DNA of 64,000 nucleotides from Vanilla planifolia (GCA_023846275.1 CM043875.1:9171958-9235957); one strand, 5' to 3'; positions 1 to 12,800 are shown, counted from the stretch's first letter. Translations and numbers: made by a program. The notes: generated from the letters alone by a model not told the origin.

Positions 1-887
1 AAAATATTTCTTCTCTTAATCCCACACCAGACATAGCCTATCATGTAGCCTACAAAACTCCTTAGTAATCTCCTCAATAATCTAGGATCTAAAGGCTTTT
101 TTTGGACTCCCCCTGAGCCCAACATAGAAGAGATTTGTAATGTCGCTCGTATAAAGCTTCATAAAGGGCTAGTGAATAGTTGACTGATAGTTGTTATTGT
201 CAACAAACTTTATCAATGGTAACTATCTAACCCAGCTTAAGGAGTATGATTGTACTCTAAGCCTTAATAAATTCTTCATGGTCTAGATAGTCCTCCCTAG
301 TTACCAATTTTTCTAAGGATGATACATTGTACTCAATCAAAGAATAGCTCTTAGAGTTTAATACAGATGATTCAAAAACTGAGAGTAAAATTTAGCATAT
401 TTATCAAAGATAATTACTAAAGGAGCACCATGTAGATAGACTATTTGCTACGCATAAAGGTCTATTAGTCTTCTTACTAAGTTTATGCTCTTCATTGCTA
501 GATAATGAGTCAATTTAGTAAATTGGTCCATAATAACCCAAATCATGTCACATCCCTATTAAGTCCTTGATTTCTATTTAGATATGGCCAAATTCTACAA
601 TAACACGCCAAGTTTTTGATGTTTAGCTTAAACTCTCTAACAAGTCCAGCATCTCTAAAAGTTATTGCTCACAACCTTCTTAAAACCTCTTCACCAAAAG
701 ATAGCTTTAAGGTTCTTATACATTTTAACTTCCCCTAAATGAATTACCATTTTACTATAATGAGCCTCTCTTAGAAAACTATCTCTAATCACTTGGTGTT
801 AAAGGACATATGATGTACCATGATTGATCAAGATGTCATTCCTAATAACTTAGTCCTTAGACTCCTCTTGTAATGGAATAAGTATCA
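1..887 (-). pseudogene. Integrase remnant of a Del/Tekay-like Ty3/Gypsy element (copy A, distal part)
   Basis: Integrase would insert the element's cDNA into host DNA. On the minus strand I can read a block like DMIWVIMDQFTKLTHYLA (about 480-550), which matches the integrase core 'D-IWVIVDRLTK-AHF', and further on LYEALYERHYKSLLCW (about 115-180), which matches 'FEALYGR-C-SPLCW'. Stops and frameshifts separate them, so the gene is dead. The nucleotide sequence is collinear with the integrases at 14,500-15,310 and 24,640-25,075. At 888 the homology stops abruptly and resumes at 8,131 with RNase H and RT of the same strand, so the plus-strand block 888-8,130 was inserted here. The element continues left of the window. 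Confidence 0.8.
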
Positions 888-2310
888 CATAGTAGCATCC
901 TACGCATCACATAGAGGTTCCACTTGGAGGAGTTCTTATCTTATTTGGACTAAAAGTCATGTTTAGAATGGTCTCTTTACTTCTTATAAGTCTCCTCTAT
1001 CGCAATCATGGGAAGGTCGATTTTAGTGAGCCCTTATTTATCAGCATATTTTTATTTTTTTTATGTTTAGTACATCTATACTTTATTTTGAGTGACTTAC
1101 ATGTTAGTTGGTAGCTTTTTAGATATTTTTACTTCGAATCTAATACAACTATGTAGTTTTATTAATACAAATTTTTGTCAAAATGACTTAAACTTAGGCT
1201 TTTGGGTTGTTTCTATAGCTAGATACTATTCACCATACTATTATTGACTTCGTTAACTTGATTTGTACTAGTATACATAGCACAATCTACCAACTCAACC
1301 TATACCAATCTATGAATAGGAGTTTACCAATGAACATGCACCAACCCGTAAACCTGTATTGATCTATGTCAACTTGTGCCAACCAGCTAACTAGTGTTGA
1401 CCTTTTCTAACTTGCTCAACCCACATTGACCCACAAACTAGTCACCAAAGCATTGTTGTGCAATCATGCTTTCTACTGCCTCATTGCTTGCTACAGTGTT
1501 ACCTAAAAAGTGGAAATTAGCTCAAGCATTATGGAACTATTTATTGCATTAAATTTTATAAATTTTCAAAAAAAAATTAAAAAAATTTAATATTTATTTT
1601 TACAAATATTTTAGTGATTTTTGAAATTATTAAAGTATTTTTTAGAATTCAAAATATGATCCCTAGTATTCCCAGGTGTCCTTCTATATTCTTAGGCTAG
1701 AAAATTACCATTATACCCTTTAAGATATTATAAAATTATAAGGGATCAAATTTTGAATGAAATAACAAAGTGCTGCTACCAAGCTTACTTAAATGATAAG
1801 TGTTGTTAGCAATCATCTAACAATGTGATTCTAGAGATGCCTTAGCAAGACGAGTGAGAAGCTCAAAAAGGGAAATCACAATCAATTATCTAGCAACATC
1901 AATACCATCGATTATCAGGAAAGTGCTTTACTCAACTGTTATTTTACTTCATCATTTTATGGGAGGGATTACTAGTGTTGTCCAATTTCTCAGGCTTATC
2001 CATATGAATGTTTATGTTAATTTATTTACGATCTAATAACCTCACATAAGTGTACCATGTCACTATCACCATCAGCTTGAGTTATATTAAATATGGTACC
2101 AAACTCTCTCTCCTTATCAGGTTGAGATCATTGTTAAAGCAATTTTACAAGTTGTTAGCCTCTAAGGAAATACTTTTTGAGTGATCTTAAGATATTCTAA
2201 TACAAAACCTAAAGAACCTTAGGTATGACCTTGTATGGATCTATTTCTTTAATCTAATATTTTCCAATAGTCTATGAGCCAAAGTTAAGTGTTACTAGTT
2301 TCATCCAATA
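888..2310 (+). repeat. LTR-a of the plus-strand Gypsy element
   Basis: About 1.42 kb and alignable along its length with 5,015-6,498. Landmarks shared by both copies include the GAGGTTCCACTT stretch near the start, GCTTTTGGGTTGTTT in the middle (1,198 and 5,333) and AAATTACCATCATA-like sequence later. The first dinucleotide is CA where the sister copy has TG, consistent with mutation. It is followed by a primer-binding site at 2,317. The flanking bases TATCA (883-887) would be the left target duplication, but no right partner can be tested because the right end of the block lacks an LTR. Confidence 0.8.
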
Positions 2311-3700
2311 ACTATTTGGTATCAAAGTATGGTTAGAAATAAAAGCTTCACCATTTTAATTTTTGGTTAAACACATCTTATAATTTTGTAAATTTGTTGT
2401 TAAGTTACTAGAATTTGTTTTCTAAAAAAAATTTTGTTTTCAAGTTTGTGGCTACAACTTTTCTATTATTTTTGTGTATTTATATTATTAAATTTTGGTA
2501 TTTGTTTTCTTTCATGATCTTAATTAAGAAATTTTCTTTCAAACCTAATAGTTTAGAGACAACAAATTAAGTGAAACTCATAGATCAAGTCTAAGACAAG
2601 TGACACTAATATTGACAAACTATAATCTAAAAATGAATTGAATCTACTAGAACATCAACTTAAGTATCCAATAACTCTATATACCAATGATAGAAGACAT
2701 GAAAACTATGATGATCATCAAGTTAACATGACTAAAATAGAATCTCCAACCTTTGATAGAAGTTTAGACTTTAGAACTTATCAAGATTAGGAAATAGAAT
2801 GGAGTAATATTTTAAGTAGTATGATCATAAAGAGTATTGAAAGTATAAATTTGAAAAAACTAAGCTCATATCACTTGCTAGGAACCTTTACCCACTTTTT
2901 ACCCTCAAACACATACCACTACTTCCACCACTCCTACTACTTCTACTCCACAAGTAGCCCTACCCCTTTGCCCTCACCACTAACCCATAGAATGCAACCC
3001 TTAAAATAAGTAATCACTAGCTTTAGAGTAGAGTGCTATTAATATCAAAAAAGTAAGAATATTGTAACCCAGTGTGCTAATAAAACCCTACACATAAATA
3101 TAGAGGTAAAAGAAGAAGTGTTAAAATTAAGAAAGAAGAGATTATATAGTCAGATGAGGAGGCCAAAGAAAGAACTACAAGCACTAGATAAAAACACTTA
3201 CTATATTGAGCCACCCATAGTTGTTTTGAGATGTACTCTAACTATGTCAAAACCATCTAAAAATTAGTGATGTACTAACATTTATTGTACATTAATTAGA
3301 ATTAAAGACCAACCCTAATAGATTACTATAAATAGTGGAAGCTATATCAATTCCATAACACATAATACTACCAAGAAGATAGGCATAACACTCACAGACC
3401 TATCCCAACCACACACCATATCTTGGATCAATGAAACCTCAATCTCCATATAAAAAAACGTGTAAAATGCTCCTTTGAAGCTTAGTCAATATTCCAAAGA
3501 GCTGTGGTCTGATGTTATCCAAATATTGGTAGGTAGCCTTATTTTAAGAAGACCATAGTTAGACAATAAGGATGCTACCCTAAACAGCATATCTAATACA
3601 TGTATTTTTGTATACAAAGAAAAGAAGATCATGTTATATTCTTCACCTCTCTCAAATAAAATTTCTAACCAATTACTCAAAACAAAAAGATAAGAAAAAA
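2311..3700 (+). pseudogene. gag-protease remnant of the plus-strand Gypsy element
   Basis: Gag would form the particle and the protease would cut the polyprotein. At about 2,690-2,800 the translation gives PTFDRSLDFRTYQD, matching the 'PTFDG-LDP--Y-DWE' gag motif of this lineage. Protease-type sequence follows at about 3,210-3,640, ending with blocks such as GSLILRRPWLDNKDATL and SNTCIFVYKEKKIMLY, which match the 'LGRPWLYD--AT' signature. The stretch 3,000-3,460 is collinear with 7,640-8,130 in the second, incomplete copy. Many stops make it non-functional. The weak ORF at 2,821-3,009 is only a chance open stretch inside this region. Confidence 0.75.
2317..2328 (+). other. Primer-binding site, tRNA-iMet type (plus-strand Gypsy)
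   Basis: TGGTATCAAAGT lies 6 bases after the end of LTR-a. The canonical tRNA-iMet site in plant LTR elements is TGGTATCAGAGC, so this is a two-mismatch version. It fixes the orientation of the element as plus. Confidence 0.75.
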
Positions 3701-3772
3701 GAAAAAATATTTAATATTATTTTTCTAGTTGAGATTGAGAGAGAAATGGCTAGTGGTGAAGGTATCTAACTT

Positions 3773-4320
3773 GTGGTAATTAATAAAGCATTTACTAGTA
3801 TATCTACCCCACAACCCATAGTGAAACCTTTCCTGAAAGAATTTACTAATGAATTTTTCAATGATTTGTCAGATACACTCGCACCATTAAGAGATATTCA
3901 ACATGTAGTAGATCTAGTTTTTGATATCCCATTGCAACATTTACCATGTTACATAATTAAATCCATTAGCTCACATAGAACTTACTTGATAAGTAAAGGA
4001 GCTCATTCAAAATGCATAGATAGTCATGTCGTTAACAAAATAATGATCAAATATAGGTTTTGAATACTTATGCTTGATGATCTATTATATGAAGTGGCTT
4101 TATCCACCATATTTTCTAAAATAGATCTAAAAGGTGGATACCATCATGTTAGAATCTACTAAAGTGACTAATGGAAGACTAATTTTAAGATAGAAGATGA
4201 ACTATATTAATGGTTAGTTATGTCATTCAGATTATGAAATACATCTAATACAATTATATGACTTATGACTCAGGTTTTGATACCTTATCTAGGTAATTTT
4301 ATAGTCAACCAAAGTTTTGG
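3773..4320 (+). pseudogene. Reverse transcriptase remnant (plus-strand Gypsy)
   Basis: The RT would copy element RNA into DNA. The open stretch 3,773-4,063 reads through the RT entry region, with LSDTLAPLRDIQHVVDLV matching 'LP-GLPPLRDIQH-IDL' and then CIDSHVVNKIMIKYRF matching 'CVDSRAINKITVKYRFP'. Immediately after, FSKIDLKGGYHHVRI matches the conserved 'FSKIDLRSGYHQ-RI' block, followed by a degraded 'EWLVMPFGL-NAPSTFM' block near 4,200-4,260. Translation stops directly before the position where the YFDD catalytic box should lie, and integrase sequence follows at once. The palm catalytic centre and all of RNase H are therefore missing through a deletion at about 4,320. Confidence 0.85.
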
Positions 4321-4770
4321 CAACCATTTTCATAGCCTAGTAGGTTAACATATTTTGACTTGGGATCTTTTATTGTCACATGTTGAATTTTCTTACAATA
4401 CTTTTGTTAATTGAATAATGGATTTGAGATCTTTCAAAACTTTTTCTAAAAATCATCCTCAAAGTCTTATTAATTTAATTCCTCTAACTCATGATTTCCA
4501 TATTTTTTAGTCTACTTAACCTTTTTCTCATCATGTTTCATCATTACATAAATATATAATTAAATAAATTAACTAAAATAATAAAATATATAAATGAATA
4601 GTAAATTGTTATATGCAACTTAGAGAACTTGTTGAGTATGATTATGTTATTATCTATGTTAGGTCCAATAAATTCCCACCAATAACCCTTAGGAAATGTC
4701 ATACGTTTTAGAATTACCTAAAGAATAGAATCAATACTAGCTTTAATATTTAAGACCTTGTACCTTATAA
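4321..4770 (+). pseudogene. Integrase C-terminal remnant (plus-strand Gypsy)
   Basis: Translation just after the RT break gives SLVG-HILTWDLLLSHVEFSYN, which matches 'SLVGDHPKQWDL-LPQAEFAYN' near the end of a Gypsy integrase. A later block around 4,640-4,710 gives DYVIIYVRSNKFPP, matching the 'GD-VMV-LRPERFPPG' end of the polyprotein. The element therefore joins RT straight to the integrase C-terminal third. Stops are frequent. From 4,770 to 5,001 only AT-rich untranslated sequence leads to the polypurine tract. Confidence 0.75.
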
Positions 4771-5001
4771 GGAACCATACCCAATAACTAGTGAGCCTTT
4801 TGAGCCTTCACTATCAATAAGCAAACTTGCCTCATCCATATTCTTAACTACATCAGGCATAGTTTTTGGCATATTAACAAGGATGTCCCATCTCTAATAA
4901 TAGTTGGATGCTTAAGGAGGAGCTCAACTACCTAATCCTAAAGATATTAGGGCAATATAAGAGATTTCACTCTAGCTCCATAGAGTTAAGAACTTGGCCA
5001 C

Positions 5002-5014
5002 CTAAGAAGGATGA
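5002..5014 (+). other. Polypurine tract before LTR-b
   Basis: A purine-rich run (CTAAGAAGGATGA) sits directly upstream of the TG that begins LTR-b at 5,015. This is the expected position for the plus-strand primer of reverse transcription. Confidence 0.5.
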
Positions 5015-6498
5015 TGTAGTAATCTCCTACACATCATGTCGAGGTTCCACTTTAAGAAATACTAGTCTTATTTAGGCTAAGAGCCATAGCTGGATTGGCT
5101 TATCTACTTCTTATTAATCTCCACTATTATTGTCATTAAGGGGGTCAATTTGAGTTTGTGCTTTTTTATCAAACAAATTTCTATTTTTATCTTTAGTTTT
5201 TGATTTATTTATATCTATATTTTTTTTGAGTTATTTAAAGGTTACATATTTTTGGTTTAAAATATAATCTGTCCTTACAATAGTCCCATCTTTCTACTAG
5301 TATAAACTTTGATTAAAATGACTTAAATTTAGGCTTTTGGGTTGTTTTTACTACTAACCACCATCCTTCTACACAATGTCACCCACACAACCCACATCGA
5401 CTCACACAGCCCTCTCAATCTGCATTGACCAACTAACTCATGCCTATCCACAAATCAATGCCCATCCACATTAACCTACTTTGCTCTAAGAACTTGCTCT
5501 TCCCATGAACCTATGCCAACTTGCTCTAGCAAGTGAATTCATGCCTACCAATTCTAAGATATGCCAAATTGTGAACTCACATTGACCCAAAACCTAGTCA
5601 CCAAAGCATTACCACCACAATTATGTCTTCCATCACCTTGCCACTCACTACACCATAGCCCAAATAGTGGATTACAACAAGTGTTTAGGAACTACTTATT
5701 TTCTTAAAGTTTATAACTTTACAAAGATATATTTGGCATAATTCAAGGTTTATTTTTAAAAAACATTTATTTTGACTCTTGGAATTCTTAAAATGTGCTT
5801 TAAAATTTTAAAATATGGCTCTAAGTATTCTTAAGCATCTTTTCATATTTTTATTCTAGAAAATTACCATCATATCATTTGAGGAATCTAAAAATAAGGA
5901 TGTTCATTATGTTGTAAGAAATAAACTTTTGAATGAAATAACTAAGTGTTGTTGGCAAGCTTGCTTAAGATGAAAGGTGTCATGGGTGATCACCTGACAA
6001 TGTTATTCTAAAGGTTCCTTAGGAAGATGAGTGAGAAACTTAAAAAGGGTGATCCTTACCTATTATTTAACAACATCAATAATATGATTATTAGGAAAGT
6101 GCTTTTAAGTCAATTATTATTTTAATTCATCATTTTACAAGAGGGATTATTCATCGTGTATAATATCTCAAGCTTTTGCATATGAAATTGAGTTATTTTG
6201 TTAACAATCTAAAACCTCAACTTAAGTGTACATTGTTACTTTCACCACAAACATGAGTCACATTAAAAGTGATAACTAAACCACTTTGCTTTTTAAGTTA
6301 AGATCTCTATAATTAAAGTGATTGTGTGTAAGTCCTTAGCATTTATGAAGTCCTTCTGTACTTAGTGACCTTAAAATATTTTGATTCTAAACATAAAGAA
6401 CCTTCGATAGGCCTTTGTACCAATCTATTATTTAAACGTAAATATTTTCTTATTATCTATAAGCCAAAGCTAGGTATTAGCAATTTCATCTTACATCA
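5015..6498 (+). repeat. LTR-b of the plus-strand Gypsy element
   Basis: About 1.48 kb, starting TGTAGTAATC and ending in CA, homologous to LTR-a at 888-2,310 with many substitutions and small indels. It follows a polypurine tract and is itself followed by a primer-binding site and another gag, so this one LTR serves both as the 3' LTR of the left internal region and as the 5' LTR of the right one. The two copies have diverged strongly, which points to an old insertion. Confidence 0.8.
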
Positions 6499-6502
6499 AC
6501 TT

Positions 6503-6514
6503 TGTATTAGAGCC
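6503..6514 (+). other. Primer-binding site after LTR-b
   Basis: TGTATTAGAGCC differs from the canonical TGGTATCAGAGC by a few bases and lies 4 bases after LTR-b, as at the first copy. Confidence 0.65.
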
Positions 6515-8130
6515 TGCTTAGTTAAAACAATTTGCTTGAATTTTAATTTTTTTCATTAAACAAGCATCTTTTAATTTTGTGCATTTATTGCTAAGTTTTT
6601 AAGAAAAACAAAAAAATTTTTTAAGCTTTTGGCTACAACATTTCTACTATTTTTGTGTATTCCTACTATTAAATCTTGGTAATTTTTATGATCCCAATAA
6701 AAAAAATTTGTTTCAAACCTAATAATTTGATCATTAGGTCTAAAAGATAAAATATTTGATTCTCAATTAGCCCAACCACCAATGGATACAACATTACAAT
6801 ATACAATTTTTTAACTAACACAAATAATGCAAAAAATAAAAGAAATGATAAAAACATAAATAAACCATTTAAAACAATATAGATATAATAGATTGGGAGG
6901 AACTCATAAATTAAATAGGTCTATGACAAGCAATAATGATGTGGAGAAATTTACAGCTAAAAATGAATCAAAGATATCAAACTACCAAACTAGGCATCAA
7001 GCTACTCCATGTGCCCATGATAGAAGGCAAAGAAGGGATGATGATTATTAGTTTGACATGATTAAAATATATGTCCAAACCTTTGAACGAAGTTTAGACC
7101 CTACAGCTTATCATGATTAAGAAATAAGAATAGAATATTATTTTGATTAGTATAATCTTAGTGGGTATTATAGGCACCAATTTGTAAAAACTAAGCTCAC
7201 ATTACAAGTTAGGTTATTTTTTCACACATTAAAAAGTTGGTATCGTGATGATGATTGAATATTACTCTAATCATGGGAAGAATTTAAGATTCATCTATAA
7301 GCTAAATATACATCTTATTTAGGTGAGCTTTTATATAAATGGAAATATTTATTCTAAGGTTAAAAAACTATTGATGATTGCAAAAGTTGATGATTATGTG
7401 CTCAATTGTGGTGTAAATCAGGTAATTTTGTCTTGTTTTGAGTGGAGCTCAATGAGTCTCTTTAGGCTAAGCTATACCTAAGAAATCTTACTAGTTTGAA
7501 AAAGGCATATAAAGTGGCCTATGATTTGGAAAGATTTAAAGGATCAATTGCTTGTAAGAGTGAGGACCTTTTGACCACTTCTTACTCTCAGACTTAGACC
7601 AGTACTTCCATTACTCTTATTACTTCTACTCTATAAGAAACTTATGTCCCTCCACACATGCCCTATAACAAACCATCTATTGATTCTAGAGTAGTGTTAA
7701 CATTATCATAGGAGTTATAGGTTGTAACCCAATGTCTTAAAAGAGTTCAACACAAAGATATAGAAGAAGAAGTAGAAGAAAGCACTAAAATTAAGAAAGA
7801 GAAGAATATATAGCCTAATGAGGACGTTAAAGAAGAATTGCAAACACTAAGTGAGAACTTTTACCATACTAGACCAACCATAGTTATTGCAAGATGCACT
7901 CTAAATACATCAAGACCATCTAAAGATTGATAATGTATTAACATCTTTAGTACCTTAATTAAAAATAATGGCCAACCTTGAAAGATCACTATAGATAATG
8001 GTAACTGTATAAATTTCATATCACATAATGCTACCAAAAGGATAGGCATAACATTCACAAACCATCCCCACCATACACTACATCTTGGATTAATAAAACC
8101 TTGATCTCCACATATTAAAGTACCTTTTCA
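6515..8130 (+). pseudogene. Second, truncated gag-protease region of the plus-strand Gypsy block
   Basis: This repeats the region 2,330-3,460. Gag-like blocks appear at 7,070-7,140 (the TFE-SLDP motif) and 7,430-7,550 (FEWSSM, then YKVAYDLERFKG in another frame). At 7,890-8,110 the translation shows CTLNTSRPSKD, ITIDNGNCINFISHNATKRIG and then HLGLIKP-SPHIKVPFHV, a protease block whose IDNG stands where the catalytic D-S/T-G lies in retropepsins. Sequence stops at about 8,130, just past the protease core, and minus-strand RNase H sequence begins. RT, integrase and a third LTR are absent. The 62-65-codon minus-strand ORFs at 6,669 and 7,861 are antisense shadows. Confidence 0.75.
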
Positions 8131-9400
8131 TGTTATAGATCCTTCTATTGATGTGTCCTCAACTTATCTAAATAATCAGCCCAAATGCTAGAGAGTTGAA
8201 TTGAGCCAACAAATCCTAGACTACTAAATAAATATGACCTCTATTGATATCAAACATAGCTTTTTTTTCTAAATTTCTTACAATCATGGACCATAGAGTG
8301 GTGCCTTCACTCAAGGCATCTAGTACTAAGTTAGCTTTGCCCTCATAATATTTGATATAAATCTTAGTCTTTAATAGACTCTAACAAATATCTTTCTTCA
8401 TATTAAATTGCTTTTAGGAAAAGATACACTTAAGACTTTTGTGATCAGAGAATAACATAATCTTTATGCCATATAAGTAATTATGCCAAATCATGAGGGC
8501 AAACACCACCACAACTAGCTCCAAATCATGAGTAAAATAATTATGGTCATGCTCATGCAATGGTTGAAATGCATGGGCCACAACCTAACCATCCTACATA
8601 ACTACTCTCAATCTAATGTGTGAAGCATCAAAATAGACTGATAAACCTACTATGGCAATATTAATTTTAGAGTTGAACTCTATCTTTCTTAAAGCTCCAT
8701 AAAGCTCTATTTGCATTTATCAGTCTAAGAAAATTTATGCCTTCATTAGTCAAATGGGAAAGAGATGATACAATTTTGGAGATGTTTGGCTCAAATTTAT
8801 GATAATTGCCTACAAGACCTTAGAAATTGCAAATCTTAGTTTATGAAGTTAGTGTGCTCTAGTAAATAATGCCTCTAGCCTTACTAAGATCTATAAAAAC
8901 CCTTTCAGCATTCACAATATGCCCAAGGAAAGCTACTTGGTCAAGCCAAAAGGAGCACTCAAAAAAATTTTCATATAACTAATTGCTTCTAAGTAGTTCC
9001 AACACTATTTGAAAATGTCATGCATACTTCTCTCTACTCCTAGAATTAGCCAAATCATTAAAGAACACTAAGATGAATTAGTACAAAATAGGTTAAACAA
9101 TGTGATTCATTAACTCCATGAGCAATAAAGGTGCATTGGATAGCCCAAAAGGAAATAATGTAAATTCAACATGCTTGTAACATATTCTAAAGCTTATTTT
9201 TGGGATGTCTTTTATCAAATTTGGATATGTTGATAGCCTAAATTTGAAAATGCTAAGGTACCTTGCAATTAGACATGTAGATCATAAAATAATGACAAAG
9301 GATACTAATTGTTAATAGTCAACTTCTCTATCTCATGTTAATCCACATACATACATAGCTACCATCCTTTTAGTTGGGCACCCCAATGCTTCAAAGAACT
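8131..9400 (-). pseudogene. RNase H and reverse transcriptase remnant of Del/Tekay-like copy A
   Basis: Read on the minus strand from right to left, the RT palm gives FPFGLSNAP (near 9,130), then KCSFWLDQVAFLGHIVNAE (near 8,910-8,955), the classical 'KCEFWL--VAFLGH-VS-GI' block of Del/Tekay and related Gypsy elements. RNase H follows, with THDLELVVVVFALMIWHNYL and SDHKSLKCIF (8,420-8,530), matching 'HDLEL-AVVFALK-WRHYL' and 'TDHKSLKYIF'. The RT N-terminal third is missing: upstream of about 9,400 the sequence passes directly into gag. Integrase of the same copy lies at 1-887. Some frames stay open for 20-60 codons, but in-frame stops remain. Confidence 0.85.
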
Positions 9401-9784
9401 ATTGAATGTGAGCTAGCCAATTATCCACTATGGCTTGATCTATCTTGCCTACAAAGACTTATGGTGTCAACCACATGAAATCCTCCAAGAATGGCTTTAC
9501 CTTAGGCATAAGAGAAATATGGGGGTCACAACCTCAGCTGGACAGTTAGACTCTAGCTATCTCTAGAATTGCTCTATGTCCATTAGGTCTCTTAAGATAG
9601 CACTGTAAGCTGTTGAACATCTCTATAAAAAATAAATATCATACTTAATTACATTGGGAAGAAAATTATAATAAAATTAATTTAACTAACTTACAAATCA
9701 TACTTATAACTTAATGCTCCCAACCTTACTGGGACTAACTTAACCTAACTAAAATTCTCTTAATCTTTACTAGCTCTAACTATG
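9400..9784 (-). pseudogene. gag fragment joined directly to RT (copy A)
   Basis: Sequence from AGCTAGCC (9,413) rightwards matches 16,630-16,950 and also the gag region around 59,190-59,310 and 63,305-63,540 of the third Del-like element. Shared landmarks are CCACATGAAA and the CATCTCTAT---AATA stretch near the start of gag. Between this and RT the rest of gag, the protease and the RT start are missing. Copy B at 14,012-17,033 has the same junction. Confidence 0.7.
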
Positions 9785-9796
9785 GCTCTGATACCA
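9785..9796 (-). other. Primer-binding site of copy A (perfect tRNA-iMet match)
   Basis: The plus strand reads GCTCTGATACCA, the exact reverse complement of TGGTATCAGAGC. This places a minus-strand element with its internal region to the left and its 5' LTR immediately to the right, from 9,801. Confidence 0.9.
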
Positions 9797-9800
9797 ATTC

Positions 9801-12800
9801 TATCACACCACATTTTATCAGCAATGTTTTGCATGTCACTTAAAATAACCACATTATTTCTTCAACAAATACCTTAGTTGAGCCAAGAACTAATCCACCT
9901 TGAGTTGGGTAACCTACCTAGTGTACTAATGTATACATGCTACCAAAGTGATCTATAATTACAAATAACCATATCCATATAATCCATAACATGTATAACT
10001 AACTACAAGATTCAAACTATGACTATCATAAGTAAGCACAAAACTCACATCCAAATAAAGTGTCCCATTTAGTCCAAAGTCCAATATAAAATATCTACAT
10101 AGTTCCATGTCCAATATAAGACATCAATGCTAAGAATAAATAAGAGCAAAACTAAGACATGACTAAAGAGTGATCTACTATGATAATAACTTTAATATCC
10201 TCAACCGAATTTTGTAATCACTACTAATGTCCTCTACCTATATATGGTATAAGAGGAGATTAGTTAAGCTTAAAAAGAAATCATTATTTTCTACTAATAA
10301 AAAATATATATAACAGTATAAAAGAAGAGTATAATCATTTGTTTATAAGAAGAATCAAATAAATATCATAACCTACCAAGCTAAGCCAATGCATAACATG
10401 ATAATCATAAACCCCATCACAAGTTTATCTAGGCCTAATAAGTCTTAATAAGGTCTTATTGGATGAATAGTGACACCAATAATTTATACTCTCTCTAAGC
10501 TCTTGAGATACTTGATGTAAGTCTAGTATTTTTATCTCATCACATGATCCAAGAGTCCATAACCTAGGCTCTATTAATCTCATTGACCACCCTACAAGGT
10601 TATAGAACTCCTCATCAGCCATGTAGCACTATAATAAGCACTTTAGTAGATCTGTTGTTACCTATGATGTGCTATAATAGTCACAACTAACATAGAATCA
10701 TCTATACATGATCTGATAATTCCCACATTGGCTCTACTAATCACATGGACTATCACATATGGCTTAAGGATACCTATCGCATGTGGTGTTCAACCTCTAT
10801 AAGATCAGACACACACATGATATCCTATGATGTCCTAATAATAAGGAACTCAACCTTCATACCTAGTGAGAGTCCTTCCATCTAGTGTATCTAACTTGCG
10901 TCACTCTTGATTAAAGAGTCCAATACTAGGGTCCACTCATCCTATTATATGTCAGTATCAATAGACTTACTTAATCAACATCATTATGGTTTTACTTACA
11001 TTTATTAAGGTTACCTGAACTTAATCAATCATCTAAGATTTCTTAAAACCTAAAACCATTGACCAACTACCTATGTCTCCTCAAACCCTACATAGCTAGT
11101 TGGGCTAAACTAAGGTTTCTACTAAACCTTAGTTGACTTATCTAGGGTATCTTCTTATTTGAAATTTCATATATCTATATCTAGTCCTTTCTTATTACAT
11201 AACTTGAGCAGCTAATTTGAATCCTTTGGTTTATTTTAATACTTATTCAACCTATAATTCATGATTAAAAGTCTTTAAGATATAATATTTTATCCTCTTT
11301 TAGGTTTACATGAGTTTTATTACTAATGCTTTTAACTCACAAGAAACTCTAAGTCACTCCACACTTCCCAAAGACCTCACTTGAGCCACATACATCTGCC
11401 AAACCATCATCTATAGTACTAATCCATGGCCTAAGAGCACAATGTAGGCCAACCATGATCTTACTAATCAAATTAACTAGGTCATGATTTTGCCAAAATC
11501 TATATGCTCATTGGTCAAATAGTCAAGTTTAGCACCACTCTTTTGGTTAAAACTAAGACCACTATCTCAATAAACCCTTGTCTAAGGTCTAACTAAGAGC
11601 ATTAGTAAATCATTACCTCATTCCAAGTGTGTTTTATGTGACACCAACATATAATATTCTCAATGCAATCTCAATTCAAATCTTAAGGTTTGGTTCATGT
11701 AAAACCTTAAACCTTAAGAATTTCATCTAGATAAATCCTAAGCTATTATTAGCCATATCCAAGGTCATTATAAGTACTAAGTTACTTAAACCTTATTTAG
11801 AGTTTTTGGGTTTTATAGATTCAAATTTCAAACCTATAGTACTTAAAATTTAAATCCAAGATAATCAAATTTCAAATCTATGACATTCAAATTTTAAATT
11901 TAAGACCTTGAAATTTAAAATCCTCCACAATCTAATTTCTAAGTCCTAGGTATTTTTTATCAATCTTAGTCTAAGTTAAATAAGCCAATTAACAAGATTA
12001 AGTTCTTTCCCAATTTCCAAGTCTTACTTAACCAAAAAAAAGGAACAATTAATCAATACCTAAACCCCATATATCCTTCTTCCAAGGCTAGCTCAAGGCC
12101 CACAACACTCCCCAAACGAAAACCCAATAGCTCACTTGCCTTGGATGCCTTCAAAGGTACTTTTCTAGTCTTTTATTATATTACATGTCCATGGACGCAA
12201 CCAATCCGTTGTTTGAAACTCAAACATTCATTTTTGCTTGAATTTTCAATTAGAAGAAATTGTATAAAACTTAGGCTTTGATTAATAATGAAAACTATAC
12301 TACTTATGTTGAGCATTTTAAGTTAAATTCTTTCTCAAAACAAACCTAGCCATGACCACCAATAAATCTATTAATTTTTTAGGGCTTAGTTAAAACTCCT
12401 AAGCCCATCTTACAAGAAACTTGAGAGCCCTCCCTCACCCAAAAGCCACCCAAGGTTTCTTTTAAGACCTTTTCATGCATTACAAGCCAATGTTTTAGCC
12501 CTTTTGCCCAACCGCAAGGAATAAAACATAAGGAACTAAGCCCCAATCTTGTTGACAAAATTCAATAATAGCTATTATTTTGTTTGGAAGTAATCTTTCT
12601 TAAGTCATAATAAGTTATAATGATATAGTTAAATAGGAACATTCAAAAACTTCCTTACTAGATTTTCTTAATTAATTAGAATTATTCTTAGATGAATTCT
12701 ACACCATAATGTGTGATAACTAAAATTTTTCCAAGCTATATTAAATTCATTTGATAATAATGCTTCCAAGAAAATGTATCAACCATAAAAATCATGATAG

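Noticed and set aside
3486..3680. 64-codon minus-strand ORF in the plus-strand Gypsy
   Set aside because: It is antisense to the protease end (SNTCIFVYKEKKIMLY on plus) and has no motif of its own.
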